DNA of 64,000 nt from an uncultured Barnesiella sp. (GCA_944321085.1 CALUJY010000002.1:62001-126000), one strand, 5' to 3'. Positions 44,159-55,051 are shown, counted from the first letter of the stretch. Notes: a model not told the origin generated them from the letters alone. A program made the numbers and translations.

Positions 44159-45244
44159 CTACGAACGATTGACAATGTCGATTTGCTGGCGTACCGACTC
44201 CTCGTGTATGGCTTGAATGATGCTTTTCATGAAATTACCGTCCATGCCCAATTCTATTGCTTGTGCTATGCGCTTGTTGAGCATTTCGTCGTAACGTTGA
44301 GCCTGCAATATTTTCATGTTATGCTCTTTTTTATATCGGCCTATTTCGCGCGATATACTCATCCTTTGCGATAAGATGTTGAGTAGCTCCTCATCGAGTT
44401 GGTCTAATTGCCGTCGCAGTTCCGAGAGCGTTTCGGTGGCCTCGGTCGTCTCTCGTATCACCAACGTGTGCAAGATGTGAGTTAATGTTTCGGCAGTGAC
44501 TTGTTGCTCCCTGTCGCTCCATGCGGCCGCCGGATTGCAATGCGCTTCTATCATCAACCCGTCATAGCCTAAGTCCATCGCTTCTTGGCATAGAGGAGCA
44601 ACCAACGATTGCTTGCCGCCCATGTGGCTGGGGTCGCACAAGACAGTGAGACTCGGGATGCGCAGGCGCAATTCTATGGGTATATGCCAATGAGGCGGAT
44701 TGCGGTATATTTGTTTCTCGTATGAGCTGAAACCTCTGTGTATGACACCTATGCGACGTATGCCGGCATTGTAGATGCGCTCTATGGCGCCAATCCACAA
44801 TTCGAGGTCGGGATTGAGCGGATTTTTTATCAGTACCGGTACGTCGCTCCCGGCCAATGTGTCGGCAATTTCTTGCACCGAGAAAGGGTTGGATACGGTG
44901 CGAGCGCCTATCCACAGAATATCTATGCGGGCTTTCAATGCCTCTTCGACATGTTGTCTTGTGGCTACTTCGGTAGCTACAAGCATCCCGGTCTCCTCTT
45001 TTACGCGATTGAGCCATGCGAGACCTTTCTCGCCGACGCCCTCGAAGCTGCCCGGTTTGGTGCGCGGTTTCCATATTCCGGCGCGGAATATTTTTATGCC
45101 ATTGGCCGATAGTTGCCGTGCGGTTTCCAGCAGTTGCTCTTCGGTCTCGGCACTGCATGGACCTGCTATGACCAACGGTCGTTCCACGGCCAGATTTTGC
45201 GGCACGATAGGTTTCAGGTCGTCTATATATATCGATGCAGACAT
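44159..45244 (-). CDS. Bifunctional DAHP synthase / chorismate mutase
   Basis: The 361-aa protein begins at the ATG at 45244; a TTG start at 45274 would add ten residues. Residues 1-270 form a type I DAHP synthase (VIAGPCSAETEEQLLETA, IRRIGVIHRGFSS, CDPSHMGGK). The C-terminal 90 residues form an AroQ-type chorismate mutase (LRRQLDQLDEELLNILSQRM, SISREIGRYKKEHNMKILQ). The fusion catalyses the first step of the shikimate pathway and the chorismate-to-prephenate step. The mutase part may also be allosteric. The fused form is common in this phylum. Confidence 0.92.
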   Translation of the reverse strand: MSASIYIDDLKPIVPQNLAVERPLVIAGPCSAETEEQLLETARQLSANGIKIFRAGIWKPRTKPGSFEGVGEKGLAWLNRVKEETGMLVATEVATRQHVEEALKARIDILWIGARTVSNPFSVQEIADTLAGSDVPVLIKNPLNPDLELWIGAIERIYNAGIRRIGVIHRGFSSYEKQIYRNPPHWHIPIELRLRIPSLTVLCDPSHMGGKQSLVAPLCQEAMDLGYDGLMIEAHCNPAAAWSDREQQVTAETLTHILHTLVIRETTEATETLSELRRQLDQLDEELLNILSQRMSISREIGRYKKEHNMKILQAQRYDEMLNKRIAQAIELGMDGNFMKSIIQAIHEESVRQQIDIVNRS

Positions 45245-45296
45245 TGCTTCTATGATTATATTTTCTGCCGACAAAAGCGGCTAGCATTTCACCATG

Positions 45297-45304
45297 CAAA
45301 GATA
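45297..45304 (-). promoter_or_regulatory. -7 promoter element of the DAHP synthase gene
   Basis: The minus strand reads TATCTTTG, an exact TAnnTTTG, about 50 bases before the ATG at 45244. No good -33 box was found. Confidence 0.45.
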
Positions 45305-45402
45305 AGGCATCTTTCGCAATAAATAACCGAAACGAGGCGATGTGCCATGGCGTAAATATAAAATAGTTTGTATCTGTAAAATATGCAGCCATCGCGTTAC
45401 TG

Positions 45403-45431
45403 TTGTATTTTGAAAAAAATGCCTATCTTTG
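45403..45431 (+). promoter_or_regulatory. Promoter of the acidic hypothetical gene
   Basis: TTG (45403-45405), an 18-base spacer and the exact -7 box TATCTTTG (45424-45431). It rules out the in-frame start codons at 45403 and 45433, which would precede or coincide with the transcription start. Confidence 0.6.
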
Positions 45432-45450
45432 TATGACAAATGTAAAGAGC

Positions 45451-45921
45451 ATGGATACACCTCGTGAAACACTACGCAAAAGCATTCTGAATGCTTTTAC
45501 AAACACATTGATGAAGTTGCAGTCGCAGCATACTACGCTGAGCGACATGTATGTTCGTGTGCAAGAAGATGACGAACCGCAATTCGTCATATACGACGAT
45601 GCCGATAATGTGTTGCTGTCGTTACCGTTGGATGGGTGGAATGAATGGAAAATATCGGAGGGGGTAGACGATAACATGACACCTTTTGTAGCCTTGCTCG
45701 AAGAGACGGTGAATATCCCCGAAATTTATGGCCTGTTCGATAGTTTCGATTATGATGCACCTTTCTCCTTGTTGCTCGTCGACGAAAATATGGATATTAT
45801 AGCAGAAATCCTTACGATAGATCACGAAAATATTGTCTTGGGAGATGATTTCTGGGAAAAAATGGACAAAGAACTCGATGAGTTTTATGAAAGACTCATG
45901 AGCGATGTGCCCCGTAAATAA
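45451..45921 (+). CDS. Acidic hypothetical protein
   Basis: From the ATG at 45451 this is a 156-aa Asp/Glu-rich cytoplasmic protein. No named family is recognised. Visible features are beta-like strands (FVIYDDADNVLLSLPLDGW; FSLLLVDENMDIIAEILTI) and a C-terminal helix (KMDKELDEFYERLM). It has its own promoter and lies about 180 bases upstream of tig, with a separate tig promoter between them. Confidence 0.7.
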   Translation: MDTPRETLRKSILNAFTNTLMKLQSQHTTLSDMYVRVQEDDEPQFVIYDDADNVLLSLPLDGWNEWKISEGVDDNMTPFVALLEETVNIPEIYGLFDSFDYDAPFSLLLVDENMDIIAEILTIDHENIVLGDDFWEKMDKELDEFYERLMSDVPRK

Positions 45922-45988
45922 GAGAACGACTGTTGTCGTGGCGGTAAAGGGGAGGGTAAAAAGACCATGAAAAAAATCGTCATAATTA

Positions 45989-46019
45989 TTTGAATATAGA
46001 AAGATAAACAGTAATTTTG
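45989..46019 (+). promoter_or_regulatory. tig promoter
   Basis: TTTG (45989-45992), a 19-base spacer and TAATTTTG (46012-46019) give an almost ideal promoter, leaving a leader of about 75 bases before the ATG at 46102. Confidence 0.7.
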
Positions 46020-46101
46020 CGCTCCTGTTATGGCGTTGCCTTTTTAGTGCAAAAGCCAATCGATAGCCAATAAGAATATTAACTAAATATAATCGTTAAA
46101 G

Positions 46102-47451
46102 ATGAACGTTTCACACAGTAACATTGACAACCTGAACGCCATTATTTCCATAGAATTGGAAAAGCCCGATTATGAAGAAAAGGTAAACAAATCGCTTCGT
46201 ACATACGGCAATCGCGCCAACATACCCGGGTTCCGCAAAGGACATGTTCCTTTCAGCATGTTGGTGAAAATGTTTGGTAAGGCTGTCAAAGCCGAAGAAA
46301 TCAACCGTTTGGTATCGGAATCTCTTTATAATTACATTCGCGATAATAAATTGGATATTTTAGGCGAGCCCATGACTGCCGAAGACCAAACGATAGACCT
46401 CGAAAACGGCGAGAACTTCACATTCCGTTTCGATATTGCGTTGGCTCCCCAAATCGCTCTTACGGTAGATAAGAATATTACCATACCTTATTATAAAATC
46501 GCTGTTACCGACGAGATGGTAAGCAAGCAAGACGAAACTTTCCGCGCTCGTCAGGGCAAGCAAATAACGGTAGATGCGTTGAGCGACGAGTCAGACCTCG
46601 TGAAAGGTTCTATGGTAGAGCTTGAAAATGGTACCGTCAAAGAAGGCGGTATTGTGGTAGATGCCACCATCATATCGCCCAAATATCTGAAAGGCGATGA
46701 GAAAGCCAAATTCTCGGCTGTGAAAGTAGGCGACAAGGTCGTATTCAATCCCGATGCCGCATGTGAGTCGTCGGTGGCCGAGTTGTCGTCGATGCTTAAC
46801 ATCGACCGCGAGAAAGCAGCCGAAGTGAAGAGCGATTTTGAGTTGACGGTTACCGAAATCATGCACTTGCAACCCGCCGAGCACGACCAAGAGTTCTACG
46901 ATGGTGTTTTCGGAAAAGATGCTGTAAAGAACGAAGAAGAATATACGGCAAAGGTGCGTGAGATGATTGCTGCACAATTAGCTCCCGAAAGCGATTATCG
47001 TTTCGGTATAGATGCCCGCAAGATATTGGAAGAGAAAGCCGGTGCGATAGAGCTGCCTGTGGCATTCCTGAAACGTTGGTTGATAGCAACGAACGAAAAA
47101 TATACAGCCGAGAATATCGACGAAGAGTTCGTTAAGATGGAAGCCGACCTTAAATGGCATCTTGTCAAAGAGCATATAGCTCGTTCGTTCGAAGTAAAAG
47201 TCGATGACGAAGACCTGAAAGCTCTTGCATTGAGCGTTACGCGTCAGCAATTTGCACAATACGGCATGGGTAATCTGCCCGATGAAGTGATTGCAAATTA
47301 CTCACAAGAAATGCTTAAAAACAAAGATTCGCGCAACCAACTGATAGATCGCGCCACTGAGGCCAAGATACAGAATGCCATAAAAAATGCCGTTACCCTC
47401 GATGAGAAAGAGATTTCGGCAGAAGATTTCGGCAAACTTTTTGAGGCGTAA
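46102..47451 (+). CDS. tig: Trigger factor
   Basis: The 449-aa product has the ribosome-binding loop of trigger factor near the N-terminus (GFRKGHVPFSML, analogous to GFRxGKxP). A diverged peptidyl-prolyl isomerase (FKBP-like) domain (roughly 150-235) and a long helical substrate-binding C-terminus (EYTAKVREMIAAQLAPESDY) follow. Trigger factor is the first chaperone met by nascent chains at the ribosome exit tunnel. tig, clpP and clpX are adjacent here, as in many bacteria, and a terminator follows tig. Confidence 0.95.
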   Translation: MNVSHSNIDNLNAIISIELEKPDYEEKVNKSLRTYGNRANIPGFRKGHVPFSMLVKMFGKAVKAEEINRLVSESLYNYIRDNKLDILGEPMTAEDQTIDLENGENFTFRFDIALAPQIALTVDKNITIPYYKIAVTDEMVSKQDETFRARQGKQITVDALSDESDLVKGSMVELENGTVKEGGIVVDATIISPKYLKGDEKAKFSAVKVGDKVVFNPDAACESSVAELSSMLNIDREKAAEVKSDFELTVTEIMHLQPAEHDQEFYDGVFGKDAVKNEEEYTAKVREMIAAQLAPESDYRFGIDARKILEEKAGAIELPVAFLKRWLIATNEKYTAENIDEEFVKMEADLKWHLVKEHIARSFEVKVDDEDLKALALSVTRQQFAQYGMGNLPDEVIANYSQEMLKNKDSRNQLIDRATEAKIQNAIKNAVTLDEKEISAEDFGKLFEA

Positions 47452-47470
47452 TCATATAACTTAATATTTG

Positions 47471-47502
47471 CAGCCCGGTATGCAACCATGTGTATCGGGC
47501 TG
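47471..47502 (+). terminator. tig terminator
   Basis: CAGCCCGGTA (47471-47480) pairs with TATCGGGCTG (47493-47502) over 10 bp with one G-T pair; a weak T-rich tail follows. Confidence 0.6.
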
Positions 47503-47581
47503 TCGTTATAATTATTGCAGCATGATAACCTTCATTGACTATTGTATAAATAGTATAAACAAGGCTGCAAGTAAGGCGATA

Positions 47582-47615
47582 TTGCGTGTATGAAGTGAAT
47601 TAATTATTATCTTTG
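47582..47615 (+). promoter_or_regulatory. clpP promoter
   Basis: An exact -7 box TATCTTTG (47608-47615) has TTG at 47582-47584 (spacer 23), slightly long. The leader to ATG 47644 is about 25 bases. Confidence 0.45.
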
Positions 47616-47643
47616 AGCGTAGAAACTACAAACCATATAGAAT

Positions 47644-48318
47644 ATGAATAACGATTTTAGAGACTTTGCCGTAAAGCAAAGAGGATTAAATGGTCTTGCA
47701 TTTGACCAATATGCTCAGTACATAAGCAGCAGTTATATGTCGCCCACCATTATGGAGGAACGTCAGTTGAATGTGACACAGATGGATGTCTTCTCGCGTT
47801 TGATGATGGACCGCATTATATTCCTCGGCACGGCAATAGACGATTATACTGCAAACGTCATCCAAGCACAACTGCTTTACTTAGACTCGGCCGACCCCGG
47901 GAAAGATATATCTATATACTTCAATACCCCCGGCGGTTCGGTATATGCAGGTTTAGGTATCTACGATACCATGCAATATATAGGGTGCGACGTTTCGACC
48001 ATCTGTACCGGTATGGCCGCCTCGATGGGAGCCGTTTTGTTGGTTGCAGGCACCAAGGGGAAACGTTTTGCATTGAAACACTCGCGCGTCATGATACATC
48101 AGCCTATGGGCGGGGCTCAGGGTCAGGCATCCGATATAGAAATTACAGCCCGCGAGATACAGAAATTGAAGAAGGAATTGTACACTATCATTGCCGAGCA
48201 TTCCGGTAACGATTACGAGAAAGTATGGAAAGATTCTGACCGCGACTATTGGATGACTGCCGAGGAAGCTCAGGCTTACGGCATGATAGACAAGGTGCTG
48301 GTAAGAGAGAAAAAATAA
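47644..48318 (+). CDS. clpP: ATP-dependent Clp protease proteolytic subunit
   Basis: The 224-aa serine peptidase has the nucleophile region [19 protein letters not shown] with the active Ser, the catalytic His in [10 protein letters not shown] and the downstream Asp within SDRDYWM. It forms a 14-mer chamber that degrades substrates unfolded by ClpX. The N-terminus carries an extra 30 or so residues, likely a propeptide. clpX starts 3 bases after its stop, so the subunits are co-expressed. It follows tig in the usual order. Confidence 0.97.
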   Translation: MNNDFRDFAVKQRGLNGLAFDQYAQYISSSYMSPTIMEERQLNVTQMDVFSRLMMDRIIFLGTAIDDYTANVIQAQLLYLDSADPGKDISIYFNTPGGSVYAGLGIYDTMQYIGCDVSTICTGMAASMGAVLLVAGTKGKRFALKHSRVMIHQPMGGAQGQASDIEITAREIQKLKKELYTIIAEHSGNDYEKVWKDSDRDYWMTAEEAQAYGMIDKVLVREKK

Positions 48319-48321
48319 TAT

Positions 48322-49590
48322 ATGGCAAAAAAAGGAGATTCGGATGTATGTTGCCTTTGTGGGAGAGGAATGTCTCCCACAAGGACTCTTCTGTCGGGTA
48401 CGTATGGTGGTGCTATATGCACCGATTGCATAACGATGGCATATCAATATTGCAAAGACAATGGCATTTTGAATGTGTCGCAGTCGAAAGGCAAACAACA
48501 GCTGCCCGATAAGTGGGCGTTGGATATGGCTACTCTGCCACGACCGATAGAGATAAAAAATTTCCTCGACCAATATGTCATAGGGCAGGACGATGCGAAG
48601 CGTTATCTGTCGGTAGCTGTGTATAACCACTACAAAAGGTTATTGCAACCCGATTCGAAGAAAGCCAAAGACGATGCCGAAATAGAAAAGTCGAATATCA
48701 TTCTGGTAGGCCGTACAGGTACCGGTAAGACCCTTTTGGCTCGCACCATCGCCAAGATGCTGAAAGTACCCTTTGCTATTGTAGATGCCACGGTACTTAC
48801 CGAGGCCGGCTACGTAGGCGAGGATGTAGAGAGTTTGTTGGTAAGGCTTTTGCAAGCAGCCGACTACGATGTGCAGGCTGCCGAGCGCGGTATTGTGTTT
48901 ATCGATGAGATAGACAAGATAGCCCGCAAAGGCGACAACCCATCTATCACTCGCGACGTAAGCGGAGAAGGTGTGCAACAAGGTCTGTTGAAGTTGCTCG
49001 AAGGCTCTATCGTAAATGTTCCGCCCGAGGGCGGGCGTAAGCATCCCGAGCAAAAACTGATTGCCGTAGATACGAAAAACATACTCTTTATTTGCGGCGG
49101 CGCATTTGAGGGGATAGAGCGCAAGATTGCCATGCGTCTCAATACGCATGTAGTGGGATATAACAACGAGGCCGTGCGTCAGATCGACAAAGACAATATG
49201 TTGCAATATATAGCGCCCCAAGATTTGCGTTCTTTCGGCTTAATTCCCGAGATTATAGGACGACTTCCCATACTTACCTATTTGGAGCCGCTCGACCGCA
49301 ATGCCCTGCGGCGCATTTTGGTAGAACCGCGCAATGCCATAATCAAGCAATATATCAAGCTCTTTGCCATGGATGGGGTGAAACTCTCATTCGACGATGA
49401 AGTGCTCGATTTTATTGTAGACAAAGCAATAGAGTATAAGTTGGGTGCTCGCGGACTGCGTTCTATTGTTGAGTCCATCATGATTGATGCTATGTATGAG
49501 ATGCCTTCTGCAAATACCAAAGAGCTTCGCATAACCTTGCCGTATGCCGAGGAAAAATTCTCCAAAACCAGCCGTTTGCATATCCGGTAA
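48322..49590 (+). CDS. clpX: ATP-dependent Clp protease ATPase subunit ClpX
   Basis: The 422-aa protein has the N-terminal zinc-binding domain ([10 protein letters not shown]...CTDC), Walker [13 protein letters not shown], Walker [12 protein letters not shown], an [13 protein letters not shown] pore-loop region and RSIVESI in the lid domain. ClpX unfolds tagged proteins and feeds them to ClpP. Its length is normal. It is translationally linked to clpP. A promoter for the next gene (recQ) lies after its stop. Confidence 0.97.
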   Translation: MAKKGDSDVCCLCGRGMSPTRTLLSGTYGGAICTDCITMAYQYCKDNGILNVSQSKGKQQLPDKWALDMATLPRPIEIKNFLDQYVIGQDDAKRYLSVAVYNHYKRLLQPDSKKAKDDAEIEKSNIILVGRTGTGKTLLARTIAKMLKVPFAIVDATVLTEAGYVGEDVESLLVRLLQAADYDVQAAERGIVFIDEIDKIARKGDNPSITRDVSGEGVQQGLLKLLEGSIVNVPPEGGRKHPEQKLIAVDTKNILFICGGAFEGIERKIAMRLNTHVVGYNNEAVRQIDKDNMLQYIAPQDLRSFGLIPEIIGRLPILTYLEPLDRNALRRILVEPRNAIIKQYIKLFAMDGVKLSFDDEVLDFIVDKAIEYKLGARGLRSIVESIMIDAMYEMPSANTKELRITLPYAEEKFSKTSRLHIR

Positions 49591-49608
49591 AAAAATATCC
49601 TCAAAAAC

Positions 49609-49640
49609 TTGGTGTAGAACGCAAGTTATTTATAAATTTG
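49609..49640 (+). promoter_or_regulatory. recQ promoter
   Basis: TTG (49609-49611), a spacer of 21 and TAAATTTG (49633-49640). It overlaps a potential TTG-type start at 49638 and so supports the ATG at 49695. Confidence 0.55.
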
Positions 49641-49694
49641 TTTGAGGTAAACAAATACTCGGCTTTTCAAGGGTGTCATCACAAAAATAGTACT

Positions 49695-51875
49695 ATGGCT
49701 AAGAAAGATAATTTGACAGAAGCATTGAAGCGCAACTTCGGGTTTGATACGTTCAAAGGTAACCAAGAAGCAATTATAAGAAATCTGCTGGCAGGGAAAG
49801 ATACTTTTGTATTGATGCCTACCGGCGGCGGCAAATCGTTGTGTTATCAGTTGCCCTCGTTGATGCTCGAAGGAACCGCGATAGTTATCTCTCCGTTGAT
49901 AGCCTTGATGAAAAATCAGGTAGATGCCATGCGCAATTTCAGCGAGGAAGATGGCGTTGCGCATTTCATCAACTCATCTCTCAACAAAGCAGCCATAGAA
50001 CAAGTGAAAGGCGATATATTATCGGGTAAAACTAAATTGTTGTATGTCGCACCCGAGTCGCTTACCAAAGAAGAGAACATAGAGTTTCTCAAACAAGTAC
50101 GTATTTCGTTTTATGCCGTCGACGAAGCTCACTGTATATCGGAGTGGGGGCACGACTTCCGTCCCGAATATCGTCGTATAAGACCTATTATCAATGAAAT
50201 AGGAGAGCGTCCCGTCATCGCGCTTACGGCGACGGCAACTCCTAAGGTACAGCATGATATACAGAAGAATTTGGGTATGACCGATGCAACGGTATTCAAG
50301 TCGTCGTTCAATCGCCCCAACCTTTATTATGAAGTACGTCCCAAAACTGCCAATGTAGACAAGGATATTATAAAATATATAAAACAACAGGAGGGTAAAT
50401 CGGGTATCATATATTGTCTGAGTCGCAAGAAAGTCGTAGAGCTTGCCGAGTTGTTGCAAGTAAACGGCATAAAGGCGTTACCCTATCATGCCGGAATGGA
50501 CTCTACCACAAGAACCGAAAACCAAGATGCGTTTTTGCTTGAAAAGGTAGATGTAATTGTCGCCACCATAGCCTTCGGCATGGGTATAGACAAGCCCGAC
50601 GTAAGATATGTGATACACTACGATATTCCCAAAAGTCTCGAAGGCTACTATCAGGAAACCGGTAGAGCCGGTCGTGACGGAGGCGAAGGGCAGTGCATCA
50701 CGTTCTATATAAACAAAGACCTTCAAAAACTCGAAAAATTCATGCAAGGCAAGCCTATTGCCGAGCAAGAGATAGGCAAACAGCTCCTTATGGAGACTGC
50801 TGCCTATGCCGAATCGTCGTTGTGCCGTCGTAAGTTGTTGCTCCATTATTTCGGAGAAGAGTATAATGAAGACAATTGCGGTAACTGCGATAATTGCTTA
50901 AATCCTAAAAAACAAGTGGAAGCAAAAGACCTGTTATGTGCCGTCATAGAAACGGTACTCGCTTTGAAAGAAGAATTCAAGACAGAGCATGTCATTGATG
51001 TGCTTATGGGAAAAGATACCAATCAAGTAACAGCATATCGCCATGACGACCTCGAAGTGTTCGGCTGTGGCCAAAACGAAGATGAAAAGACATGGAACGC
51101 CGTTATACGGCAAGCTCTCATAGCCGGTTACTTGACGAAAGATATAGAAAACTACGGCTTGCTGAAAGTCACCGATGCCGGACGCAAATTCTTGGACGAC
51201 CCGCAATCGTTCAAGATTGTAAAGGATGCCGACTTCGATGAGATAGAGGAAGAGGTACCCGTAAAGGGCGGGGCCGCATGTGCTGTCGACCCGGAGCTGT
51301 TCTCTATCTTGAAAGATTTGCGCAAGAAAATGGCAAAAAAACTCGAATTGCCGCCGTACGTTATATTCCAAGACCCATCGCTCGAAGCAATGGCTACGAC
51401 ATATCCCATCACCATCGACGAGTTGCAAAACATTCCCGGTGTGGGTGCCGGAAAAGCCAAACGCTATGGCGAAGAGTTTGTAAAGGTCATAAAACTGCAT
51501 GTCGAAGAGAATGAGATAGAGCGTCCCGAGGATTTGCGGGTTCGTACGATAGCCAATAAATCGAAACTGAAAGTATCTATCATTCAAGCCATAGACCGCA
51601 AGGTGGCACTCGATGAGTTGGCCGAGTCGAAAGACCTCGATTTCGATGAATTGCTCGACGAAATAGAAGCTATCGTTTACTCGGGTACGAAAATCAATAT
51701 CGACTATTTCTTGCGGGAGATTATGGAAGATGACCATATCGAGGAGATATTCGACTACTTCAAGGAGAGCGAAAGCGACAGCCTCGAAGATGCCATCAAT
51801 GAATTTGGTCGAGATTATACCGAAGAGGAAATACGCCTTGTACGCATCAAGTTCATTTCTGAAATGGGCAACTAA
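49695..51875 (+). CDS. recQ: ATP-dependent DNA helicase RecQ
   Basis: The 726-aa protein has Walker A PTGGGKSLCYQLPS, the DEAH box VDEAHCISEWGHDFR, TATATPKV and QETGRAGRDG, then a zinc-binding domain (CRRKLLLHYFGE, CGNCDNCL) and a C-terminal HRDC-like domain. The RecQ family unwinds forks and recombination intermediates. The start at 49695 is favoured by the upstream promoter. The acidic C-terminal 60 residues are a Bacteroidota extension. Confidence 0.94.
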   Translation: MAKKDNLTEALKRNFGFDTFKGNQEAIIRNLLAGKDTFVLMPTGGGKSLCYQLPSLMLEGTAIVISPLIALMKNQVDAMRNFSEEDGVAHFINSSLNKAAIEQVKGDILSGKTKLLYVAPESLTKEENIEFLKQVRISFYAVDEAHCISEWGHDFRPEYRRIRPIINEIGERPVIALTATATPKVQHDIQKNLGMTDATVFKSSFNRPNLYYEVRPKTANVDKDIIKYIKQQEGKSGIIYCLSRKKVVELAELLQVNGIKALPYHAGMDSTTRTENQDAFLLEKVDVIVATIAFGMGIDKPDVRYVIHYDIPKSLEGYYQETGRAGRDGGEGQCITFYINKDLQKLEKFMQGKPIAEQEIGKQLLMETAAYAESSLCRRKLLLHYFGEEYNEDNCGNCDNCLNPKKQVEAKDLLCAVIETVLALKEEFKTEHVIDVLMGKDTNQVTAYRHDDLEVFGCGQNEDEKTWNAVIRQALIAGYLTKDIENYGLLKVTDAGRKFLDDPQSFKIVKDADFDEIEEEVPVKGGAACAVDPELFSILKDLRKKMAKKLELPPYVIFQDPSLEAMATTYPITIDELQNIPGVGAGKAKRYGEEFVKVIKLHVEENEIERPEDLRVRTIANKSKLKVSIIQAIDRKVALDELAESKDLDFDELLDEIEAIVYSGTKINIDYFLREIMEDDHIEEIFDYFKESESDSLEDAINEFGRDYTEEEIRLVRIKFISEMGN

Positions 51876-51903
51876 ATAAAAAGATTACGATTAGACATAT
51901 TAG

Positions 51904-53691
51904 ATGAATCACATAAGAAATTTTTGTATCATAGCTCATATTGACCATGGCAAGAGTACCTTGGCCGACCGTTTATTGGAATTTACTCATACGGTAGCAG
52001 GGAAAGACCTGCAAGACCAAGTGCTCGACGATATGGACTTGGAACGTGAACGAGGTATCACTATCAAGAGCCATGCCATACAAATGGAGCATGAATATAA
52101 GAATGAGAAATATATACTCAATCTCATAGACACTCCGGGACACGTCGACTTCTCATACGAGGTGTCGCGCTCTATTGCAGCTTGCGAGGGCGCGTTGCTC
52201 ATCGTCGATGCCACGCAAGGCATACAGGCTCAAACTATATCGAACCTGTATATGGCCATAGAGAACGACCTCGAAATTATACCGGTTGTCAACAAAGTCG
52301 ATTTGGACAGTGCACGTCCCGATGAAGTAGAAGACCAGATAGTAGAACTGTTGGGATGCAAACGCGAAGACATCATTCGTGCCAGCGGTAAAACGGGTGA
52401 GGGGGTAGACGCGATTTTATCGGCCATCATAGAGCGTGTGCCGGCACCGTTGGGTGACCCGTCGGCACCATTGCAGTGCCTTATCTTCGACTCTGTTTTC
52501 AATCCCTTTCGTGGTATCATCGCATACTTCAAGATATGCAACGGTACGATACGGAAAGGCGATTTGGTAAAGTTTGTCGCCACCGGAAAAGAGTATGACG
52601 CCGATGAAATAGGCGTGCTGAAACTCGATATGTCGCCGCGTGAGACGCTGAGTGCCGGAAATGTAGGCTACATCATCTCGGGAATCAAAACTTCGCGCGA
52701 GGTAAAGGTCGGCGATACGATAACACATGTAGAGCGTCCGTGCGATGCTGCCATCGACGGTTTCGAGGAGGTTAAGCCCATGGTATTTGCCGGCGTTTAC
52801 CCCATAGAAACAGAAGACTTCGAAAACTTGCGTTCGTCGCTCGAAAAGTTGCAGCTCAATGATGCTTCGCTGACATTTCAGCCCGAGTCTTCGGCTGCGC
52901 TTGGCTTTGGTTTCCGTTGCGGTTTTTTGGGATTGTTGCACATGGAAATTGTGCAGGAGCGGCTCGACCGGGAGTTCGATATGGATGTTATCACCACAGT
53001 GCCTAATGTGTCGTATATCGTATATGACAAGAAAGGCAATAAAACCGAAGTCCATAATCCTTCCGGATTGCCCGACCTTACACTTATAGACCATATCGAA
53101 GAACCATATATACGGGCGTCCATCATTACGGTGACCGATTTTATAGGTCCTATCATGACTTTGTGTCTCGGGAAGCGGGGCGAACTTGTCAAACAGGAAT
53201 ATATTTCGGGCAATAGGGTAGAGCTTTTCTATGATATGCCCTTAGGCGAAATTGTCATCGATTTCTATGACAAGCTGAAAAGTATATCCAAAGGTTATGC
53301 CTCGTTCGACTATCACATTCACGATTATCGCGAGAGCCGTCTTGTGAAACTCGATATTTTGCTGAATGGCGAGAGTGTCGATGCCCTTTCGACCCTGACC
53401 CATATCGACAATGCGGTGACGTTCGGCAGACGCATGTGCGAGAAGCTCAAAGAGCTGATACCTCGTCAGCAGTTCGATATTGCCATACAGGCTGCCATCG
53501 GTGCTAAAATTATTGCTCGCGAGACAGTTAAGGCGGTGCGGAAAGATGTTACTGCCAAGTGTTACGGTGGAGACATCAGCCGTAAGCGCAAACTGCTCGA
53601 AAAACAGAAAAAAGGCAAAAAGCGTATGAAACAAATAGGTACGGTAGAAGTGCCGCAAAAAGCATTCCTTGCTGTACTAAAATTAGATTGA
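51904..53691 (+). CDS. lepA: Elongation factor 4 (LepA)
   Basis: The 595-aa GTPase has G1 [13 protein letters not shown], the G2/G3 region [24 protein letters not shown] and [10 protein letters not shown], then EF-G-like domains and the LepA-specific C-terminal domain ([20 protein letters not shown]). LepA promotes 30S-related steps or back-translocation under stress. A perfect terminator follows, so the gene is at the end of its transcript. Confidence 0.97.
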   Translation: MNHIRNFCIIAHIDHGKSTLADRLLEFTHTVAGKDLQDQVLDDMDLERERGITIKSHAIQMEHEYKNEKYILNLIDTPGHVDFSYEVSRSIAACEGALLIVDATQGIQAQTISNLYMAIENDLEIIPVVNKVDLDSARPDEVEDQIVELLGCKREDIIRASGKTGEGVDAILSAIIERVPAPLGDPSAPLQCLIFDSVFNPFRGIIAYFKICNGTIRKGDLVKFVATGKEYDADEIGVLKLDMSPRETLSAGNVGYIISGIKTSREVKVGDTITHVERPCDAAIDGFEEVKPMVFAGVYPIETEDFENLRSSLEKLQLNDASLTFQPESSAALGFGFRCGFLGLLHMEIVQERLDREFDMDVITTVPNVSYIVYDKKGNKTEVHNPSGLPDLTLIDHIEEPYIRASIITVTDFIGPIMTLCLGKRGELVKQEYISGNRVELFYDMPLGEIVIDFYDKLKSISKGYASFDYHIHDYRESRLVKLDILLNGESVDALSTLTHIDNAVTFGRRMCEKLKELIPRQQFDIAIQAAIGAKIIARETVKAVRKDVTAKCYGGDISRKRKLLEKQKKGKKRMKQIGTVEVPQKAFLAVLKLD

Positions 53692-53702
53692 CGGAATTCT
53701 TG

Positions 53703-53738
53703 CGGGCGAGTGCGCATGTGGCGACACTCGCCCGTTTT
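53703..53738 (+). terminator. lepA terminator
   Basis: CGGGCGAGTG (53703-53712) and CACTCGCCCG (53725-53734) form a perfect 10-bp stem followed by TTTT. Confidence 0.75.
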
Positions 53739-53778
53739 ATAACCGGTATTTCTAAATGTGTGAATATCGTTCATCGTG

Positions 53779-53809
53779 TTGCATATCACGCTTTTTTGCA
53801 TTAATTTTG
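53779..53809 (+). promoter_or_regulatory. purM promoter
   Basis: TTG (53779-53781), a 20-base spacer and TAATTTTG (53802-53809) lie about 70 bases before the ATG at 53882. Confidence 0.6.
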
Positions 53810-53881
53810 CCTATTATAAACAGTGTTGCGGCGCACTCTCCCAAGCCGCATGGTGAGTATAATATTTTATGATATATAGAT

Positions 53882-55051
53882 ATGAGCGACCAACGTTATA
53901 ACCTGCGTGGTGTTTCGGCATCGAAAGAAGATGTACATAACGCTATTAAGAATATCGATAAAGGCATCTTCCCCCATGCTTTCTGTAAGATTATCCCCGA
54001 TATTTTGGGAGGAGACCCCGATTATTGCAATATTATGCATGCCGATGGTGCAGGAACCAAGTCGTCTTTGGCATACGCCTATTGGCGCGAAACCGGCGAT
54101 TTGTCAGTATGGAAAGGCATAGCCCAAGACGCACTCATCATGAATATCGACGACCTGCTTTGTGTGGGCGCCACCGACAATATATTGGTGTCGTCTACTA
54201 TCGGACGCAATAAATTGTTGATACCCGGTGAAGTAATATCGGCTATAATAAACGGAACGGAAGAACTGCTTGCCGATTTGCGCAATTTGGGCGTAAATGC
54301 TTATGCCACAGGCGGCGAGACTGCCGATGTGGGCGACCTTGTGCGTACGATTATCGTTGATTCTACCGTAACATGCCGCATGAAACGGGCCGATGTGATA
54401 GACAATGCGCATATAGCGGGCGGAGATGTAATTGTCGGTATGGCCTCGTACGGTAAAGCAACTTATGAAAAGGAATATAACGGCGGAATGGGTAGCAACG
54501 GACTTACCTCGGCACGGCACGATGTGTTTGCCAAGTATTTGGCAGAAAAGTATCCCGAGAGCTATGATAATGCCGTCCCCGAAGACTTGGTATATTCCGG
54601 AAAACTGCATTTGACCGACGCCGTAGAGGGCGTGTCGCTCGATGCCGGCAAGTTGGTGCTTTCGCCCACACGCACTTATGCCCCTGTTATCAAAAAGGTG
54701 CTCGATGTTATGAGACCTAAGGTGCATGGCATGGTACATTGTTCGGGTGGCGCACAAACCAAGATAATGCACTTCGTGGAGAACAAACGCGTGGTGAAAA
54801 ACAATCTTTTCCCGGTACCGCCACTCTTCAAGACCATACAAGAACAGTCGGGAACCGATTGGCAAGAGATGTATAAGGTGTTCAACATGGGACATCGCAT
54901 GGAAGTATATCTCGCGCCCGAAGATGCACAACAGGTGATAGAGATAGCCCGCAGTTTCGGTATAGAGGCACAAGTCGTAGGTTATGTAGAGAATGCGTCG
55001 TGCAACGAACTCGTTATCGAGTCGGAAGCCGGACGCTTCGTTTATGAATAG
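53882..55051 (+). CDS. purM: Phosphoribosylformylglycinamidine cyclo-ligase (AIR synthase)
   Basis: The 389-aa protein has the AIR synthase pattern: DYCNIMHADGAGTKSSLAY at the N-terminus, WKGIAQDALIMNIDDLLCVG, ATGGETADVGDLVRT and a C-terminal MHRMEV-like region (NMGHRMEVYLAPEDA). It closes FGAM to AIR with ATP in purine synthesis. It is longer than E. coli PurM by about 40 residues, a form typical of Bacteroidota. The next gene is udk, 44 bases later, also nucleotide metabolism. Confidence 0.92.
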   Translation: MSDQRYNLRGVSASKEDVHNAIKNIDKGIFPHAFCKIIPDILGGDPDYCNIMHADGAGTKSSLAYAYWRETGDLSVWKGIAQDALIMNIDDLLCVGATDNILVSSTIGRNKLLIPGEVISAIINGTEELLADLRNLGVNAYATGGETADVGDLVRTIIVDSTVTCRMKRADVIDNAHIAGGDVIVGMASYGKATYEKEYNGGMGSNGLTSARHDVFAKYLAEKYPESYDNAVPEDLVYSGKLHLTDAVEGVSLDAGKLVLSPTRTYAPVIKKVLDVMRPKVHGMVHCSGGAQTKIMHFVENKRVVKNNLFPVPPLFKTIQEQSGTDWQEMYKVFNMGHRMEVYLAPEDAQQVIEIARSFGIEAQVVGYVENASCNELVIESEAGRFVYE